64,000 nucleotides of DNA from Streptomyces sp. ADI96-02 (GCF_003846185.1 NZ_ML123034.1:62001-126000), one strand, 5' to 3'; counted from the first letter of the stretch, positions 34,451 through 43,084 are shown. A program made the numbers and translations. The notes: generated from the sequence alone by a model not told the origin.

Positions 34451-35653
34451 ATGTTCTTCGACACAGCGACTGCCCGCCATCGCAGATTCCGCACGGTCGG
34501 CGCCGCCGCCCTCGTTCTGGGCCTGACGGCCGCCACCGGGTGCGGCGGCGGCAGCGGCGCGGACGACGGCACGGTGAAAATCGGCCTGGTGGCCTCCCTG
34601 TCGGGCACCTACAAGCAGGTCGGCACGGAGCTGCGGGCGGGCTTCGAGCTGTACCTGGACACCCATGGAAACAAGCTCGGCGGGCGCAAGGTCGAGCTCA
34701 TCGTCGCGGACGAGGGCGACGGGCCGCCGACCGCCGTTCCCGCGGCCACCAAGCTGGTGAAGAAGGACAAGGTCGACGTCCTCACGGGCCTGGTCGGCGG
34801 CGGGTCGGTCAACGCGGTGCTTCCGCTGATCAACCAGGCCAAGATCCCCTTCCTGGGATCGAACGGCCGGCCGCCCGTCAAGGACCTGGAGTACGTGTGG
34901 ACGACGAGCTACCTGTCCGATGAACCGGGCAGGGCCATCGCCCCGTACGTCAAGGAGAAGGTCGACGGGCCGGTGTACGCGATCGGCCCCGACTACCAGG
35001 GCGGTCACGACGAACTGCGCGGATTCACCGACGAGTTCAAGCGGGTGGGCGGAAAGCTCGCCAACCCGAGCGGCAAGACCACCTGGACGCCGTTCCCGAA
35101 GACCACCAACTTCATGCCGTACTTCGCGGAGATAGCCAGGACGAACGCCAAGGCGGTCTACTGCTTCTACGCCGGCAAGGCGGCGATCGACTTCGCCAAG
35201 CAGTACGCGCAGTCGGACATCGCCGATCTGCCGCTGTACACGGCGTTCGTCACCGAGGGCAGTGCGCTCCAGGCCCAGGGCGACGCGGCGAAGGACATCT
35301 ACTCGGTCCTCAACTACGCGGCGGACCTGGACAACAAGGCCAACCGCACGTTCGCCGCGGACTGGACGGCCGAGCACGACACGCAGCCGACCACGTTCGC
35401 GATGGCGTCCTACGACGCGGCGGCCGTGCTGGACAAGGCGATCGCCGACGCCGCGAAGGGCGGCGAGGTGACGTCGCAGACCATCAACGAGGCCATCGCG
35501 GACCTGGGACAGATCGACAGCCCGCGCGGCGCCTGGGAGTTCAGCGACAAGGCGCACGCACCGGTGCAGACCTGGTACCTGCGCCAGGTCCGTCCGGACG
35601 GCAACCAGTTGGCCAACGTCATGGTCCAGGATCTGGCGACGCTCGGCGGCTGA
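34451..35653 (+). CDS. Liv-type ABC transporter substrate-binding lipoprotein
   Basis: A 400-residue lipoprotein. The signal ends in 'LTAATGC', with Cys as the lipidation site. A type-I periplasmic-binding fold of the LivJ/UrtA group follows: 'KIGLVASLSGTYKQVGTELRAGFELYLD', then 'IPFLGSNGRPP' and 'GPDYQGGHDELRGF'. The ATG at 34451 is preferred because gagag lies six bases before it; an in-frame ATG at 34439 has no site. Ligands of this group are amino acids, urea, amides or aromatic acids; the actual ligand is unknown. A NIT-domain sensor upstream makes a nitrogen compound attractive. Confidence 0.9.
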   Translation: MFFDTATARHRRFRTVGAAALVLGLTAATGCGGGSGADDGTVKIGLVASLSGTYKQVGTELRAGFELYLDTHGNKLGGRKVELIVADEGDGPPTAVPAATKLVKKDKVDVLTGLVGGGSVNAVLPLINQAKIPFLGSNGRPPVKDLEYVWTTSYLSDEPGRAIAPYVKEKVDGPVYAIGPDYQGGHDELRGFTDEFKRVGGKLANPSGKTTWTPFPKTTNFMPYFAEIARTNAKAVYCFYAGKAAIDFAKQYAQSDIADLPLYTAFVTEGSALQAQGDAAKDIYSVLNYAADLDNKANRTFAADWTAEHDTQPTTFAMASYDAAAVLDKAIADAAKGGEVTSQTINEAIADLGQIDSPRGAWEFSDKAHAPVQTWYLRQVRPDGNQLANVMVQDLATLGG

Positions 35654-35654
35654 C

Positions 35655-37670
35655 GTGGAACTCCTGGACGCACACCTCGTGCCGGCGGTGGACGGCGTGG
35701 CCTACGGGCTGCTGCTGTTCGTGGTCGCCGCCGGTCTGAGCCTCGCCTTCGGCACCGCCGGCGTACTGAACCTCTCGCACGGCATGCTGTACGCGATCGG
35801 CGCCTACACGGGGGCCGCGCTGAGCGACGGGACGTGGGGCGGTCTCGTCCTCGGGCTGGCCGCGGGGACCGCCGCGGCGTGCGTCGCCGGGGTGGTCCTG
35901 TCCGCGGCGACCGCGCCGCTGGCCCGGCGCGGGCATCTCGCCCAGGCGCTGCTGACGTTCGGGCTGGCCCTGATCGGCGGTGATCTGCTCATCCAGGTCT
36001 TCGGGGCGGACGAGCTGCCCGTGCGTGTTCCCGAGGTGCTCGACTCCTCCGTGACGCTCCTGGGCCACCGCTATCCCGCCTACCGGCTCGGTTTCATCGG
36101 GATGGCCGTGCTGCTCGCCGCGTTCGGCACGTGGGTGCTGACCCGGACCCGGGTGGGTGCGGCGGTCCGGGCCGCCGCCGACGATCCGCAGATGCTCGCG
36201 GCCACCGGACGCGATCCCCGGCTGCTGCACACCGGGGTCCTCGCGGCGGCGGGTGCGCTGGCCGGGGCGGCGGGTGTGCTCGGGGCGCCGATCATCGGCC
36301 CCGGGCCGGGCACCTCGGAGAACGTGCTGATGCTCTCGCTCGTGGTCGTCGTGCTCGGCGGGCTGCGCTCGTTGTGGGCGACGTTCTTCGCGGCGGTCGC
36401 CGTGGGCGAGGTCCAGACGCTGGGCGTCTCGGTGGCGCCGGAACTGGCGCCGTACCTCCTCTTCGCCGCCATGGCGGCGGTGCTGGTGGTCCGCGCCCGG
36501 TTCGCGGAGCCGGAACCCGCGCACGGCCCCGCCGCCCCGTCACCGGACGCGATGGACCGGCTCCGCCGCCGGATCGCGACGGCTGTGCGGGCACGGGTGC
36601 GCGGCGCGGCGGCGGACGCGGTACGCGGGTGGTTCACGCGCCGGGCCGGGGCGGGGCAGGCCGTCCCGCTGCTCGTCCTCCTCGCCGTTCTCGTCGCCCT
36701 GCCGGCGCTGCTCGACCCGTACAGCATCTCGCTGGCCGGTTCGGCTCTGGCGCTCGGGCTGCTGGCGGTCAGCGTCAGCGTCCTCACCGGCCACGCCGGA
36801 CTGCCCACGCTCGGGCAGACGGCGCCGTTCGCCGTCGGCGCGTACGCCACGGCCAACCTGGCGGAGGCCGGGTGGACGGCGGGCCCGGCGCAGATCGTGC
36901 TCTCGGCGCTCGCGGCCTGCGTCTTCTCGGCGTTGACCGGGCCCGCCGTGATCCGGGCCCGTGGCACCACCGTACTGATGATCACGCTCGCCGTCGGTGA
37001 GCTGACCGGCGCGGTCGTCAACCAGTACAAGTCCGTGACGGGCGGCGCGGACGGCCTGGTCGGCTTCCCGCCCACCCGGGCGCCGTGGGGCGGGGACGGG
37101 ATGACCGACGAGGCCGAGGTGTACGCCTACGCGCTCGTGGTGGCCGTGGCCGCCGTATCGGTCACCCTGCTCGTGCTGCGCTCGCCCGCCGGAAAGCTGC
37201 TGACCGGTGCGCGGGGCGCGGAGGCCCGGATGCGCGCCTCCGGTCACCCCGTCGGACGCTATCTGCTGGTCGCGCACATCGGCGCGGGCGCGCTGGCCGG
37301 TGTCGGCGGTTCGCTGATGGTCACGGTCCAGCAGTACCTCTCCCCCGCCGACGTCGGGTTCGAGATCGCCGCGTTCGCCCTGCTGGCGGCCGTCATCGGC
37401 GGTACGACGTCCGTGATCGGGGCGCTGCTGGGCGCGGGACTCATCGTGATCACCCGGGACTGGATCGCCGGAGCCTGGCCCGGACACGGACCCCTGCTGC
37501 TGGGCGTCCTCTTCGTCGCCTCCGTGTACCTGCTGCCCCGGGGACTGTCGGGACTGCGCGGCCGACCGGACCGCGGCACGGCGTCGTCCGGCGGCCCGCC
37601 GGACGGTCAGCGGCTCGCCGTGGCCTCCGCCTCCGCTCCCGCTCCGACGCCCGACGGGAAGGACTCCTGA
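35655..37670 (+). CDS. LivH-LivM fusion permease
   Basis: A 671-residue permease that joins both membrane subunits of a Liv-type importer in one chain. The LivH-like half (about 1-280) has the 'GLSLAFGTAGVLNLSHGMLYAIGAY' signature. After a charged linker (about 280-335), the LivM-like half has 'GHAGLPTLGQTAPFAVGAYA' and the coupling region near 'RSPAGKLLTGARGAEARMRASGHPV'. GTG 35655 follows the binding-protein stop by one base. Both halves keep their ATPase-contact loops, so the transporter should work with the two ATPases downstream. Confidence 0.9.
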   Translation: MELLDAHLVPAVDGVAYGLLLFVVAAGLSLAFGTAGVLNLSHGMLYAIGAYTGAALSDGTWGGLVLGLAAGTAAACVAGVVLSAATAPLARRGHLAQALLTFGLALIGGDLLIQVFGADELPVRVPEVLDSSVTLLGHRYPAYRLGFIGMAVLLAAFGTWVLTRTRVGAAVRAAADDPQMLAATGRDPRLLHTGVLAAAGALAGAAGVLGAPIIGPGPGTSENVLMLSLVVVVLGGLRSLWATFFAAVAVGEVQTLGVSVAPELAPYLLFAAMAAVLVVRARFAEPEPAHGPAAPSPDAMDRLRRRIATAVRARVRGAAADAVRGWFTRRAGAGQAVPLLVLLAVLVALPALLDPYSISLAGSALALGLLAVSVSVLTGHAGLPTLGQTAPFAVGAYATANLAEAGWTAGPAQIVLSALAACVFSALTGPAVIRARGTTVLMITLAVGELTGAVVNQYKSVTGGADGLVGFPPTRAPWGGDGMTDEAEVYAYALVVAVAAVSVTLLVLRSPAGKLLTGARGAEARMRASGHPVGRYLLVAHIGAGALAGVGGSLMVTVQQYLSPADVGFEIAAFALLAAVIGGTTSVIGALLGAGLIVITRDWIAGAWPGHGPLLLGVLFVASVYLLPRGLSGLRGRPDRGTASSGGPPDGQRLAVASASAPAPTPDGKDS

Positions 37671-38578
37671 TGACGCCCGGCCATGAAGGACCTCCCCTGA
37701 CGCCCGCCCCTGAGCCGTCCGCCGCCCCGGCGCTGGAACTCACCGGCCTCACCCGCAGGTTCGGCAGTCTGACCGCCGTGGACGGCGTCGGCCTGCGGCT
37801 TCCGTCAGGCGCCCGGCACGCCGTCATCGGACCCAACGGCGCCGGGAAGACCACCCTGCTCAACCTGATCGCCGGAACCGACCGGCCCGACCGGGGCACG
37901 ATCGCGCTGGACGGCCGTGACGTCACCCGCACGCCGGTCGCGCGGCGCAGCCGGCTCGGCATCGCCCGGAGCTTCCAACACCCCGTGGTGACAGGCGAAC
38001 TGACCGTGCTCGACAACGTCGTACTGGCCGGCTGGCAGCACCATCCCCAGCGCCGCGGCGCCTGGCGCAGCCCGTCCCGCTACCGGCGGCACACGGAGTC
38101 CGCGCTCCGCCGCCTGGAGGCCGTCGGGCTGGCCGCGCTGGCGCACCGGCCGGCCTCCACGCTCTCCCACGGGCAGCGGCGCATGCTCGACCTGGCCGCC
38201 GCGCTGGCGGCCGAGCCGCGTCTGCTCCTCCTGGACGAACCGGCGGCCGGGCTCACCGACGACGGTATCGGCCGCCTCCTCGTCCTCCTCTCCGGTCTTC
38301 CGGAGAACGTCACGATGGTGCTGGTCGAGCACCATGTGGAGGTCGTCGCCGAACTGGCGGACACCGTCACCGTGTTGAGGGCGGGCCAGGTGCTCGTCAC
38401 CGGGCCCACCCGGGAGGCGCTGGCCCACCCCGAGGTCCGCGACGCGTACCGCACCGCCGGCGGCGGGGACGACGGCACGAGCGACGACGCGGCGCGCGAC
38501 GAGTGCGACCCGCGGCGGCCCGAGCCGGCGGACACCGCCGCCGACACCGCCGCGCCCTGTGCCGATCCGAGAGGATGA
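37670..38578 (+). CDS. LivG-type ABC transporter ATP-binding protein
   Basis: A 302-residue ATPase. Walker A is 'GPNGAGKTT', the signature is 'LSHGQRR' (His in place of the second Gly, accepted in this group), Walker B is 'LLLLDEPAAGL' and the switch His is in 'VLVEHHVE'. Both ends carry extra low-complexity sequence: about 20 residues of Pro/Ala/Glu at the start and a 40-residue acidic tail. ATG 37670 overlaps the permease stop (TGATG). Confidence 0.92.
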   Translation: MTPGHEGPPLTPAPEPSAAPALELTGLTRRFGSLTAVDGVGLRLPSGARHAVIGPNGAGKTTLLNLIAGTDRPDRGTIALDGRDVTRTPVARRSRLGIARSFQHPVVTGELTVLDNVVLAGWQHHPQRRGAWRSPSRYRRHTESALRRLEAVGLAALAHRPASTLSHGQRRMLDLAAALAAEPRLLLLDEPAAGLTDDGIGRLLVLLSGLPENVTMVLVEHHVEVVAELADTVTVLRAGQVLVTGPTREALAHPEVRDAYRTAGGGDDGTSDDAARDECDPRRPEPADTAADTAAPCADPRG

Positions 38579-38588
38579 CCGACTTCCG

Positions 38589-39317
38589 ATGCTCGAACTC
38601 CTCGGCCTGACCGCGGGCTACCACGGCGGCACCGTCCTGCACGACCTCTCCCTGTCGGTGGAGTCCGGCACGGTGCACGCCGTGATCGGCCACAACGGCG
38701 CGGGCAAGACCACCCTCGTGCACACCGTCGCCGGGCTGACGCGTCCCAGCGCCGGATGCGTACGGGTCCACGGCCGCGACGTGACGGGGCAGCCGGCCCA
38801 CCGGATCGCACGCGCGGGTGTCGGACTCGTTCCGCAGGGCCGCCGGGTGTTCGCCGGACTCACCGTCGCCGAACACCTGCGGCTGGCCCATCGCCCGCCC
38901 CGCCGCGGCGACACGACGCGCCCCCGTGTGTGGACCCCCGAGCGCGTGCTGGAGCTTCTGCCCCGGCTCGGCGAGCGCCGGGGCAACCGGGGGGCGGACC
39001 TGTCCGGCGGCGAACAGCAGATGCTGGCCCTGGCGCGGGCGCTGCTCGGCTCGCCGAGCGTGCTCCTGCTCGACGAGCCGACCGAGGGGCTGGCGCCGCC
39101 GCTGGTGCGGCAGGTGTACGAGCTGGTGACCACGCTCGCGGACGAGGGCCTGGCCGTCCTGCTGGTGTCCCCGAGCCCGGCGCGGGCCGCCGAGTGCGCC
39201 CGTACGATCACGGTCCTCACGTCCGGCAGGCTGACGCTGCGCCTGGACGGAGCGGACGCCCGGCGCGACCCCGCCGCCCTGCACGCGGCGCTCGAACTCG
39301 CGCCGACCGCCGGCTGA
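38589..39317 (+). CDS. LivF-type ABC transporter ATP-binding protein
   Basis: A 242-residue ATPase. Walker A is 'GHNGAGKTT', the Q-loop region is 'GLVPQGRRVFAGLTVAEHL' (LivF hallmark), the signature is 'LSGGEQQ' and Walker B is 'VLLLDEPTEGL'. The switch position has 'LLVSPSPARA', where LivF normally has Gln or His, so catalysis may depend on the partner subunit. ATG 38589 lies ten bases after the LivG stop. It closes the operon, followed by a hairpin. Confidence 0.92.
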   Translation: MLELLGLTAGYHGGTVLHDLSLSVESGTVHAVIGHNGAGKTTLVHTVAGLTRPSAGCVRVHGRDVTGQPAHRIARAGVGLVPQGRRVFAGLTVAEHLRLAHRPPRRGDTTRPRVWTPERVLELLPRLGERRGNRGADLSGGEQQMLALARALLGSPSVLLLDEPTEGLAPPLVRQVYELVTTLADEGLAVLLVSPSPARAAECARTITVLTSGRLTLRLDGADARRDPAALHAALELAPTAG

Positions 39318-39336
39318 GGCCGTGACGGCACCCGGC

Positions 39337-39366
39337 GCGGGGCGGTCCGCACACCGGCCGCCCCGC
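39337..39366. terminator. Stem-loop between convergent livF and FAD monooxygenase genes
   Basis: Nine-base perfect arms (gcggggcgg at 39337-39345 and ccgccccgc at 39358-39366) with a 12-base loop, placed between the two stop codons. Confidence 0.6.
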
Positions 39367-39382
39367 ACGAATCGCCCTCGGG

Positions 39383-40600
39383 CTAAGGGGCCTTGATGCT
39401 GTGGCCGCCGAAGCCGCTGCGCCGGTCGGAGCCCCTGTTCTGGTCCTGCCACCACACGTCGAACTCCGGCTGTGCCATGCCGGACCAGTCGGGGGTGTTC
39501 TCGACCTGGACCTCGCCCATCCGGCGGGCGAGGGCGACCATGGCCGCCCCGACGCCGCCGCGAGCCGCGTCGTACGCCTGGAGGACCTCCGTCCAGCTGG
39601 TCCCGGCCGACCAGGCGCTCTCCAGTGCGGCGGCGTCCTGGAGCGCCTTCACACTGCCGCCGCCGATGTGCGGGCGGGCGACGCTGGCGGCGTCCCCGAC
39701 GAGCGCCGTGCGCCCGGCGGTGTAGTGCGGCACCTCCAGGTCGTAGATGGGCTGGATGAAGGTGGACTCGGCCGGTGTGCCGAGGATCCTGGCCGCCCAG
39801 TACGGCGGGAAGTGCTCGGAGACCAGGGCGCGCAGGCGGGCGGTGAGCTGCGCGGTGAGGCCGCCCGGCGGCAGGGAGGTCGGCGTCCGCAGGTCGGGGT
39901 GGTCCCCGTCGAGCTGCGGCGGTGCGGTGTAGAGCACCCAGTTGAGCACCTGTCCGCCGTGCCCGTCGGGAATCCGGTACGTCATGCAGTGGCCGCCGGG
40001 GAAGACGATGTTGTGCGCGTCGTGGCCGTCCGACGGGAGGCCGGTCGCGTCGCGGGAGGTGCCGCGCCAGCCGACGTAACCGGCGTACGTCGGGCCGGTC
40101 TCGGGGAACATGCTCGCGCGGACCACCGAACGGTATCCGTCGGCTCCGACCACGAGGTCGAAGCGCTCCCGTCGTCCGTCGGCGAGCAGCAGCGTGACGC
40201 CGTCGTCGTCGGACTCGGCGGCGGTGACCGGTGAGCCGGACCGGTAGTCGACGTGGTCGGGCACCCGTCGGCGCAACTCGCCCCAGAGAGCACCCCAGTT
40301 GTAGGCGCGGAACGGAAACGGCTGCACCGCGACGGCCCGGCCGCGGGGCGTGTCCCCGTCGCGTACGCTCCACACCCGTCGGGTCAGCGGAGCCCAGGGC
40401 ATCTCGGGGGCCACGTACCCGGCGTCCCTCAACTCGTCGTAGCGGTCGCTGTGGAGGGCGATTCCCACGCCTCTGTCGCGCAGTCGGGCGTCGGCGCGCT
40501 CGAAGACCGTGATCCTTTCGGCCCCGCCGCGCGCCGCGGCCAGGGCCGCGGCGCATCCCGCTATGCTCCCGCCGACCACGGCGATGCTGCCTCCACGCAT
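39383..40600 (-). CDS. FAD-dependent monooxygenase (PHBH-like)
   Basis: A 405-residue flavoprotein. The N-terminal Rossmann motif is 'IAVVGGSIAGCAAALAAARGGAERITVFER', the middle motif is 'DLVVGADGYRSVVR', and the FAD ribityl motif is 'RTALVGDAASVARPHIGGGSVKALQDAAAL'. The usual Asp-Gly after the third motif is a Gly-rich variant. Enzymes of this class hydroxylate or epoxidise aromatic substrates with NAD(P)H. The start ATG 40600 has ggagag upstream. It stands alone; the substrate is unknown. Confidence 0.9.
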   Translation of the reverse strand: MRGGSIAVVGGSIAGCAAALAAARGGAERITVFERADARLRDRGVGIALHSDRYDELRDAGYVAPEMPWAPLTRRVWSVRDGDTPRGRAVAVQPFPFRAYNWGALWGELRRRVPDHVDYRSGSPVTAAESDDDGVTLLLADGRRERFDLVVGADGYRSVVRASMFPETGPTYAGYVGWRGTSRDATGLPSDGHDAHNIVFPGGHCMTYRIPDGHGGQVLNWVLYTAPPQLDGDHPDLRTPTSLPPGGLTAQLTARLRALVSEHFPPYWAARILGTPAESTFIQPIYDLEVPHYTAGRTALVGDAASVARPHIGGGSVKALQDAAALESAWSAGTSWTEVLQAYDAARGGVGAAMVALARRMGEVQVENTPDWSGMAQPEFDVWWQDQNRGSDRRSGFGGHSIKAP

Positions 40601-40818
40601 GACTGACTCTCCACTCACTCGACGTCGGTTCTCCGTGTCCGGCCGCAGCCGAGACCGCTTCCGACCGGGACACATCCCGTGCCTCCGGGGCTCGTTGTCC
40701 CGCCGGAGCGGTCGGACCCGGCCTGAACCCTACCGAGGGGCGCACCCGTTCCCCGCGTCGCGTCTCGATGGCTGGGCTTGGCGGCGACATCGCGTGTCGG
40801 TCACCGGCTGGGTGAGGC

Positions 40819-41133
40819 GTGGAGGTGTCGGGAGATGCCGAGTGGGGGCCGTTCGTCGCGGTCGACCTCAGCAACGGCGTCACGCTGGACTTCGCCGCGA
40901 TCCCGGCGGAGCGCATCACTCCTCAGCACTACGCCTTCCTGGTGTCGCGGGACGAGTTCGAGGCGGCGTACGCACGGATCCGGGAGCGCGGAATCGAGCA
41001 CTACGCCGATCCGCGGCGGCGGCAGCCCGGCCGGGTGAACCGCAATGACGGCGGCCACGGGGTCTACTTCCTCGACCCCGTCGGCCACTTCATGGAGCTC
41101 ATCACCGTGCCGTACGGCGGCCGGCCCGCCTGA
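40819..41133 (+). pseudogene. N-terminally truncated VOC (glyoxalase-fold) protein
   Basis: The frame from GTG 40819 gives 104 residues of a vicinal-oxygen-chelate protein: 'WGPFVAVDLSNGVTLDFA', 'HYAFLVSRDEFEAAYARI', and the C-terminal 'GGHGVYFLDPVGHFMELIT'. Full-length relatives have about 30 more residues at the start, carrying the first beta strand and a metal ligand. The DNA before 40819 does not encode them in any frame. It is probably a remnant, although a short stable protein cannot be excluded. Confidence 0.6.
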
Positions 41134-41214
41134 GGGCCGTTCCGTCCGCCGCGCGGTCCCCGTGGCCGCCGGCGGGCGGGGCGGCGCGGTCTTCCCCGGC
41201 CCCGACCGGTGCGG

Positions 41215-41400
41215 TCATCCCGCCGACCGTGTCCGGGTGGCGATGACGGCGACCCGCACACGGCGTTCGACGCCGAGCTGGGCGAGGATCCGGGAGATGT
41301 TGTTCTTGACGGTCTTCTCCGCGAGGTAGAGCTTCAGCCCGATCTCCTGTGGGGGACGGCCCTGCCGGCCGGCCGCCGGATCCAGCTTCTCGGGCTCGCG
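41215..41400 (-). pseudogene. Remnant of a DevR/NarL-type response regulator
   Basis: The last 43 codons encode the end of a LuxR-type helix-turn-helix: 'LYLAEKTVKNNISRILAQLGVERR', which fits DevR/DosR-like regulators. Upstream, the expected 'LTxREREVLxLxAxGxTNxxI' helix is only faintly present and corrupted, and no receiver domain exists. The downstream VOC remnant suggests that this stretch is decaying. Confidence 0.65.
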
Positions 41401-41672
41401 CGTACCCGGGGAGGGCCGATCGGCCCTCAAGGAGGGCCCGTGGGGCACGGGTTCGCGACGCGGGTCCGCGCACCGCGGCGACCGAGGGGCGTCATGACGG
41501 CAGTACGCCTCGCGAGCGCTTCCGGTCTGGGCTTCCGGCCTGGGACGGAACACCCGGCGGCACAGTTGCCGCACGGAAATTATCGCGTCTCGGGGTGCCG
41601 TAAAAATTCCATAAGAACAGCAGGAGTGAAGGCCGGTCACCGGGGCACATGAGTGCTCGGAGGTTGATAATC

Positions 41673-41843
41673 ATGGTTCCCATCATTCTTGTTCTTCTGC
41701 TCGCCCTGATCCTCTTCGGCGCCGGTTTCGCGCTGAAGGCTCTGTGGTGGATCGCCGTCATCGTGCTCGTCGTGTGGCTGCTCGGCTTCGTCATCCGTCC
41801 GACAGCGAGCGGCGGCAAGCGGGGCCGGTGGTACCGCTGGTAG
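41673..41843 (+). CDS. Small hydrophobic membrane protein, 56 residues
   Basis: A 56-residue protein with two tightly packed hydrophobic segments ('IILVLLLALILFGAGFAL' and 'WWIAVIVLVVWLLGFVI') and a basic tail ending in 'RGRWYRW'. Small proteins of this type are common in Streptomyces and often stress-linked. The ATG at 41673 lies ten bases after ggagg; an in-frame ATG at 41649 is less likely. A 21-bp hairpin follows. Function unknown. Confidence 0.8.
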   Translation: MVPIILVLLLALILFGAGFALKALWWIAVIVLVVWLLGFVIRPTASGGKRGRWYRW

Positions 41844-41864
41844 AAAACCCCAGCTGAACCCCGA

Positions 41865-41910
41865 CATGCGGGTGGGCCACGACGAACTCTCGTCGTGGCC
41901 CACCCGCATG
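41865..41910. terminator. Perfect 21-bp hairpin
   Basis: Arms at 41865-41885 and 41890-41910 match over all 21 bases with a four-base loop (actc). The hairpin begins 22 bases after the small membrane protein gene. It is unusually long and error-free, and has no T-run. Confidence 0.85.
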
Positions 41911-42159
41911 CCGCCCCCCGGATCGCGGAGACGGCTCGGAGCGCGCCCGAACCGGGGAAATCACGTGAGCCCGGGAAATTCGGGGCAGCGGAAAGAGCCT
42001 GGACGGAGGCCGCCCTGGCGCTGGGAACCAGGGCCTCCGGCGCGGCGCATCCGGCCGTCGGGGCCTTTTTCCTCATGAGGATGTGTGAGGTCCCGCCCAC
42101 CGGGCAGGCGGCTGTTCGAGAGCGCGTCACCCTCCTTTGTTTTCCGGGGTGACGATCCG
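41911..42159. other. Intergenic region, no gene seen
   Basis: This region between the hairpin and the PRC-barrel gene has lower GC islands (tttttcc, tttgttttcc) and no coding bias. It should hold the PRC-barrel promoter, but I could not fix its boxes. Confidence 0.4.
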
Positions 42160-42183
42160 ACTTCGCGGTCACGACCGCGAAGT
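42160..42183. promoter_or_regulatory. 24-bp inverted repeat before the PRC-barrel gene
   Basis: Perfect 11-base arms (acttcgcggtc / gaccgcgaagt) separated by AC, ending 27 bases before the start codon. The two-base centre argues for a protein-binding operator rather than an RNA hairpin. Confidence 0.55.
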
Positions 42184-42210
42184 AGTTGATTTCCATGAGG
42201 GAGCCGTTTC

Positions 42211-42564
42211 ATGAGTGACAGCATCTGGGGCTACCAGCCGACCGCCGGCCACACCGCGGGTACCGACCTCGTCGGATACAAGGTCGAGGCCGCCGACGGA
42301 AGCATCGGCAAGGTCGACAAGCACTCTGACGACGTCAGCTCCTCGTACCTCGTGGTCGACACGGGTGTCTGGATCTTCGGCAAGCACGTCCTGCTGCCCG
42401 CCGGGACCGTACGCACCGTCGACGACGCCGAGCGCACCGTCCACGTCGACCTCACCAAGGAGCAGATCAAGAACTCGCCCGAGTTCGACAAGGACAAGCA
42501 CACCGGTGACGCCGGCTACCACCAGGAGATCGGTGGCTACTACGGCGGCCACCGCCACCCCTGA
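42211..42564 (+). CDS. PRC-barrel domain protein
   Basis: A 117-residue protein with a PRC-barrel fold: 'DLVGYKVEAADGSIGKVDKHSDD', then 'SYLVVDTGVWIFGKHVLLPAGTV', then 'VHVDLTKEQIKNSPEF'. PRC barrels occur in photosynthetic reaction centres, RimM and many stress proteins. In Streptomyces such short proteins are often induced by osmotic or stationary-phase stress. The C-terminus is rich in Gly, Tyr and His. ATG 42211 follows gggag. It has its own operator-like repeat and terminator. Confidence 0.88.
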   Translation: MSDSIWGYQPTAGHTAGTDLVGYKVEAADGSIGKVDKHSDDVSSSYLVVDTGVWIFGKHVLLPAGTVRTVDDAERTVHVDLTKEQIKNSPEFDKDKHTGDAGYHQEIGGYYGGHRHP

Positions 42565-42589
42565 TCCCACCAGCGACACCGCGCGATGT

Positions 42590-42638
42590 GCGACGGGTGG
42601 GGCCCGCCGAAGACTCTTCGGCGGGCCCCACCCGTCGC
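42590..42638. terminator. Perfect 23-bp hairpin with 3-base loop
   Basis: Arms 42590-42612 and 42616-42638 are fully complementary (gcgacgggtggggcccgccgaag and complement). It lies between the convergent PRC-barrel and RsbW-like genes and serves both directions. Confidence 0.85.
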
Positions 42639-42652
42639 GCGTTCCACCGAGT

Positions 42653-43084
42653 TCAGCTCAACCGGATGACGGCCTCGATGCGTTTGCCGCCGGGGTGGAC
42701 GGTGACCGACACCGTCCTGGCCAGCCGGCACACCAACGGCCAGCCGTACCCGCCGATGCGGGTCGATCCCGCCGGGGTGGCGTGACCGTTCACCGGCCGG
42801 GCCCGGCTGGCGTCGGCCACCGCGAGCCGGAGCCCTTCCCGGGTCAGCTCGGCGGCGAACCCGGTCAGTCCGCCCCCGTGCCGAATCGCGTTGGTGACCA
42901 GCTCCGACGTCACGAGAAGTGCGTCGGCCACCGCCACATCCGTCAGCCTCTCCCCCGCCGGCCCGCCGGACTGCGAGGTCAGCAGGCGCGTGACGACGTC
43001 GCGGGCGGCGGCGGCATCCTGCGGGAGAGGGACGGTAGGAGCCTCCTCCAGTTCGCCCGCGCACCCCGGGCCAGGTTCCGCCAC
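42653..43084 (-). CDS. RsbW-like anti-sigma factor / serine kinase (GHKL)
   Basis: A 143-residue GHKL ATPase. The N-box is 'LLVTSELVTNAIRHGG', with the expected Glu and Asn, and the C-terminal G-box is 'GGYGWPLVCRLA'. Proteins of this type hold a SigB-like sigma factor inactive or phosphorylate a STAS antagonist. A STAS protein gene lies 106 bases upstream in the same direction, so the two form a likely partner-switch pair. GTG 43084 is preferred over 43135, because ggggaa lies just before it. Confidence 0.88.
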   Translation of the reverse strand: MAEPGPGCAGELEEAPTVPLPQDAAAARDVVTRLLTSQSGGPAGERLTDVAVADALLVTSELVTNAIRHGGGLTGFAAELTREGLRLAVADASRARPVNGHATPAGSTRIGGYGWPLVCRLARTVSVTVHPGGKRIEAVIRLS

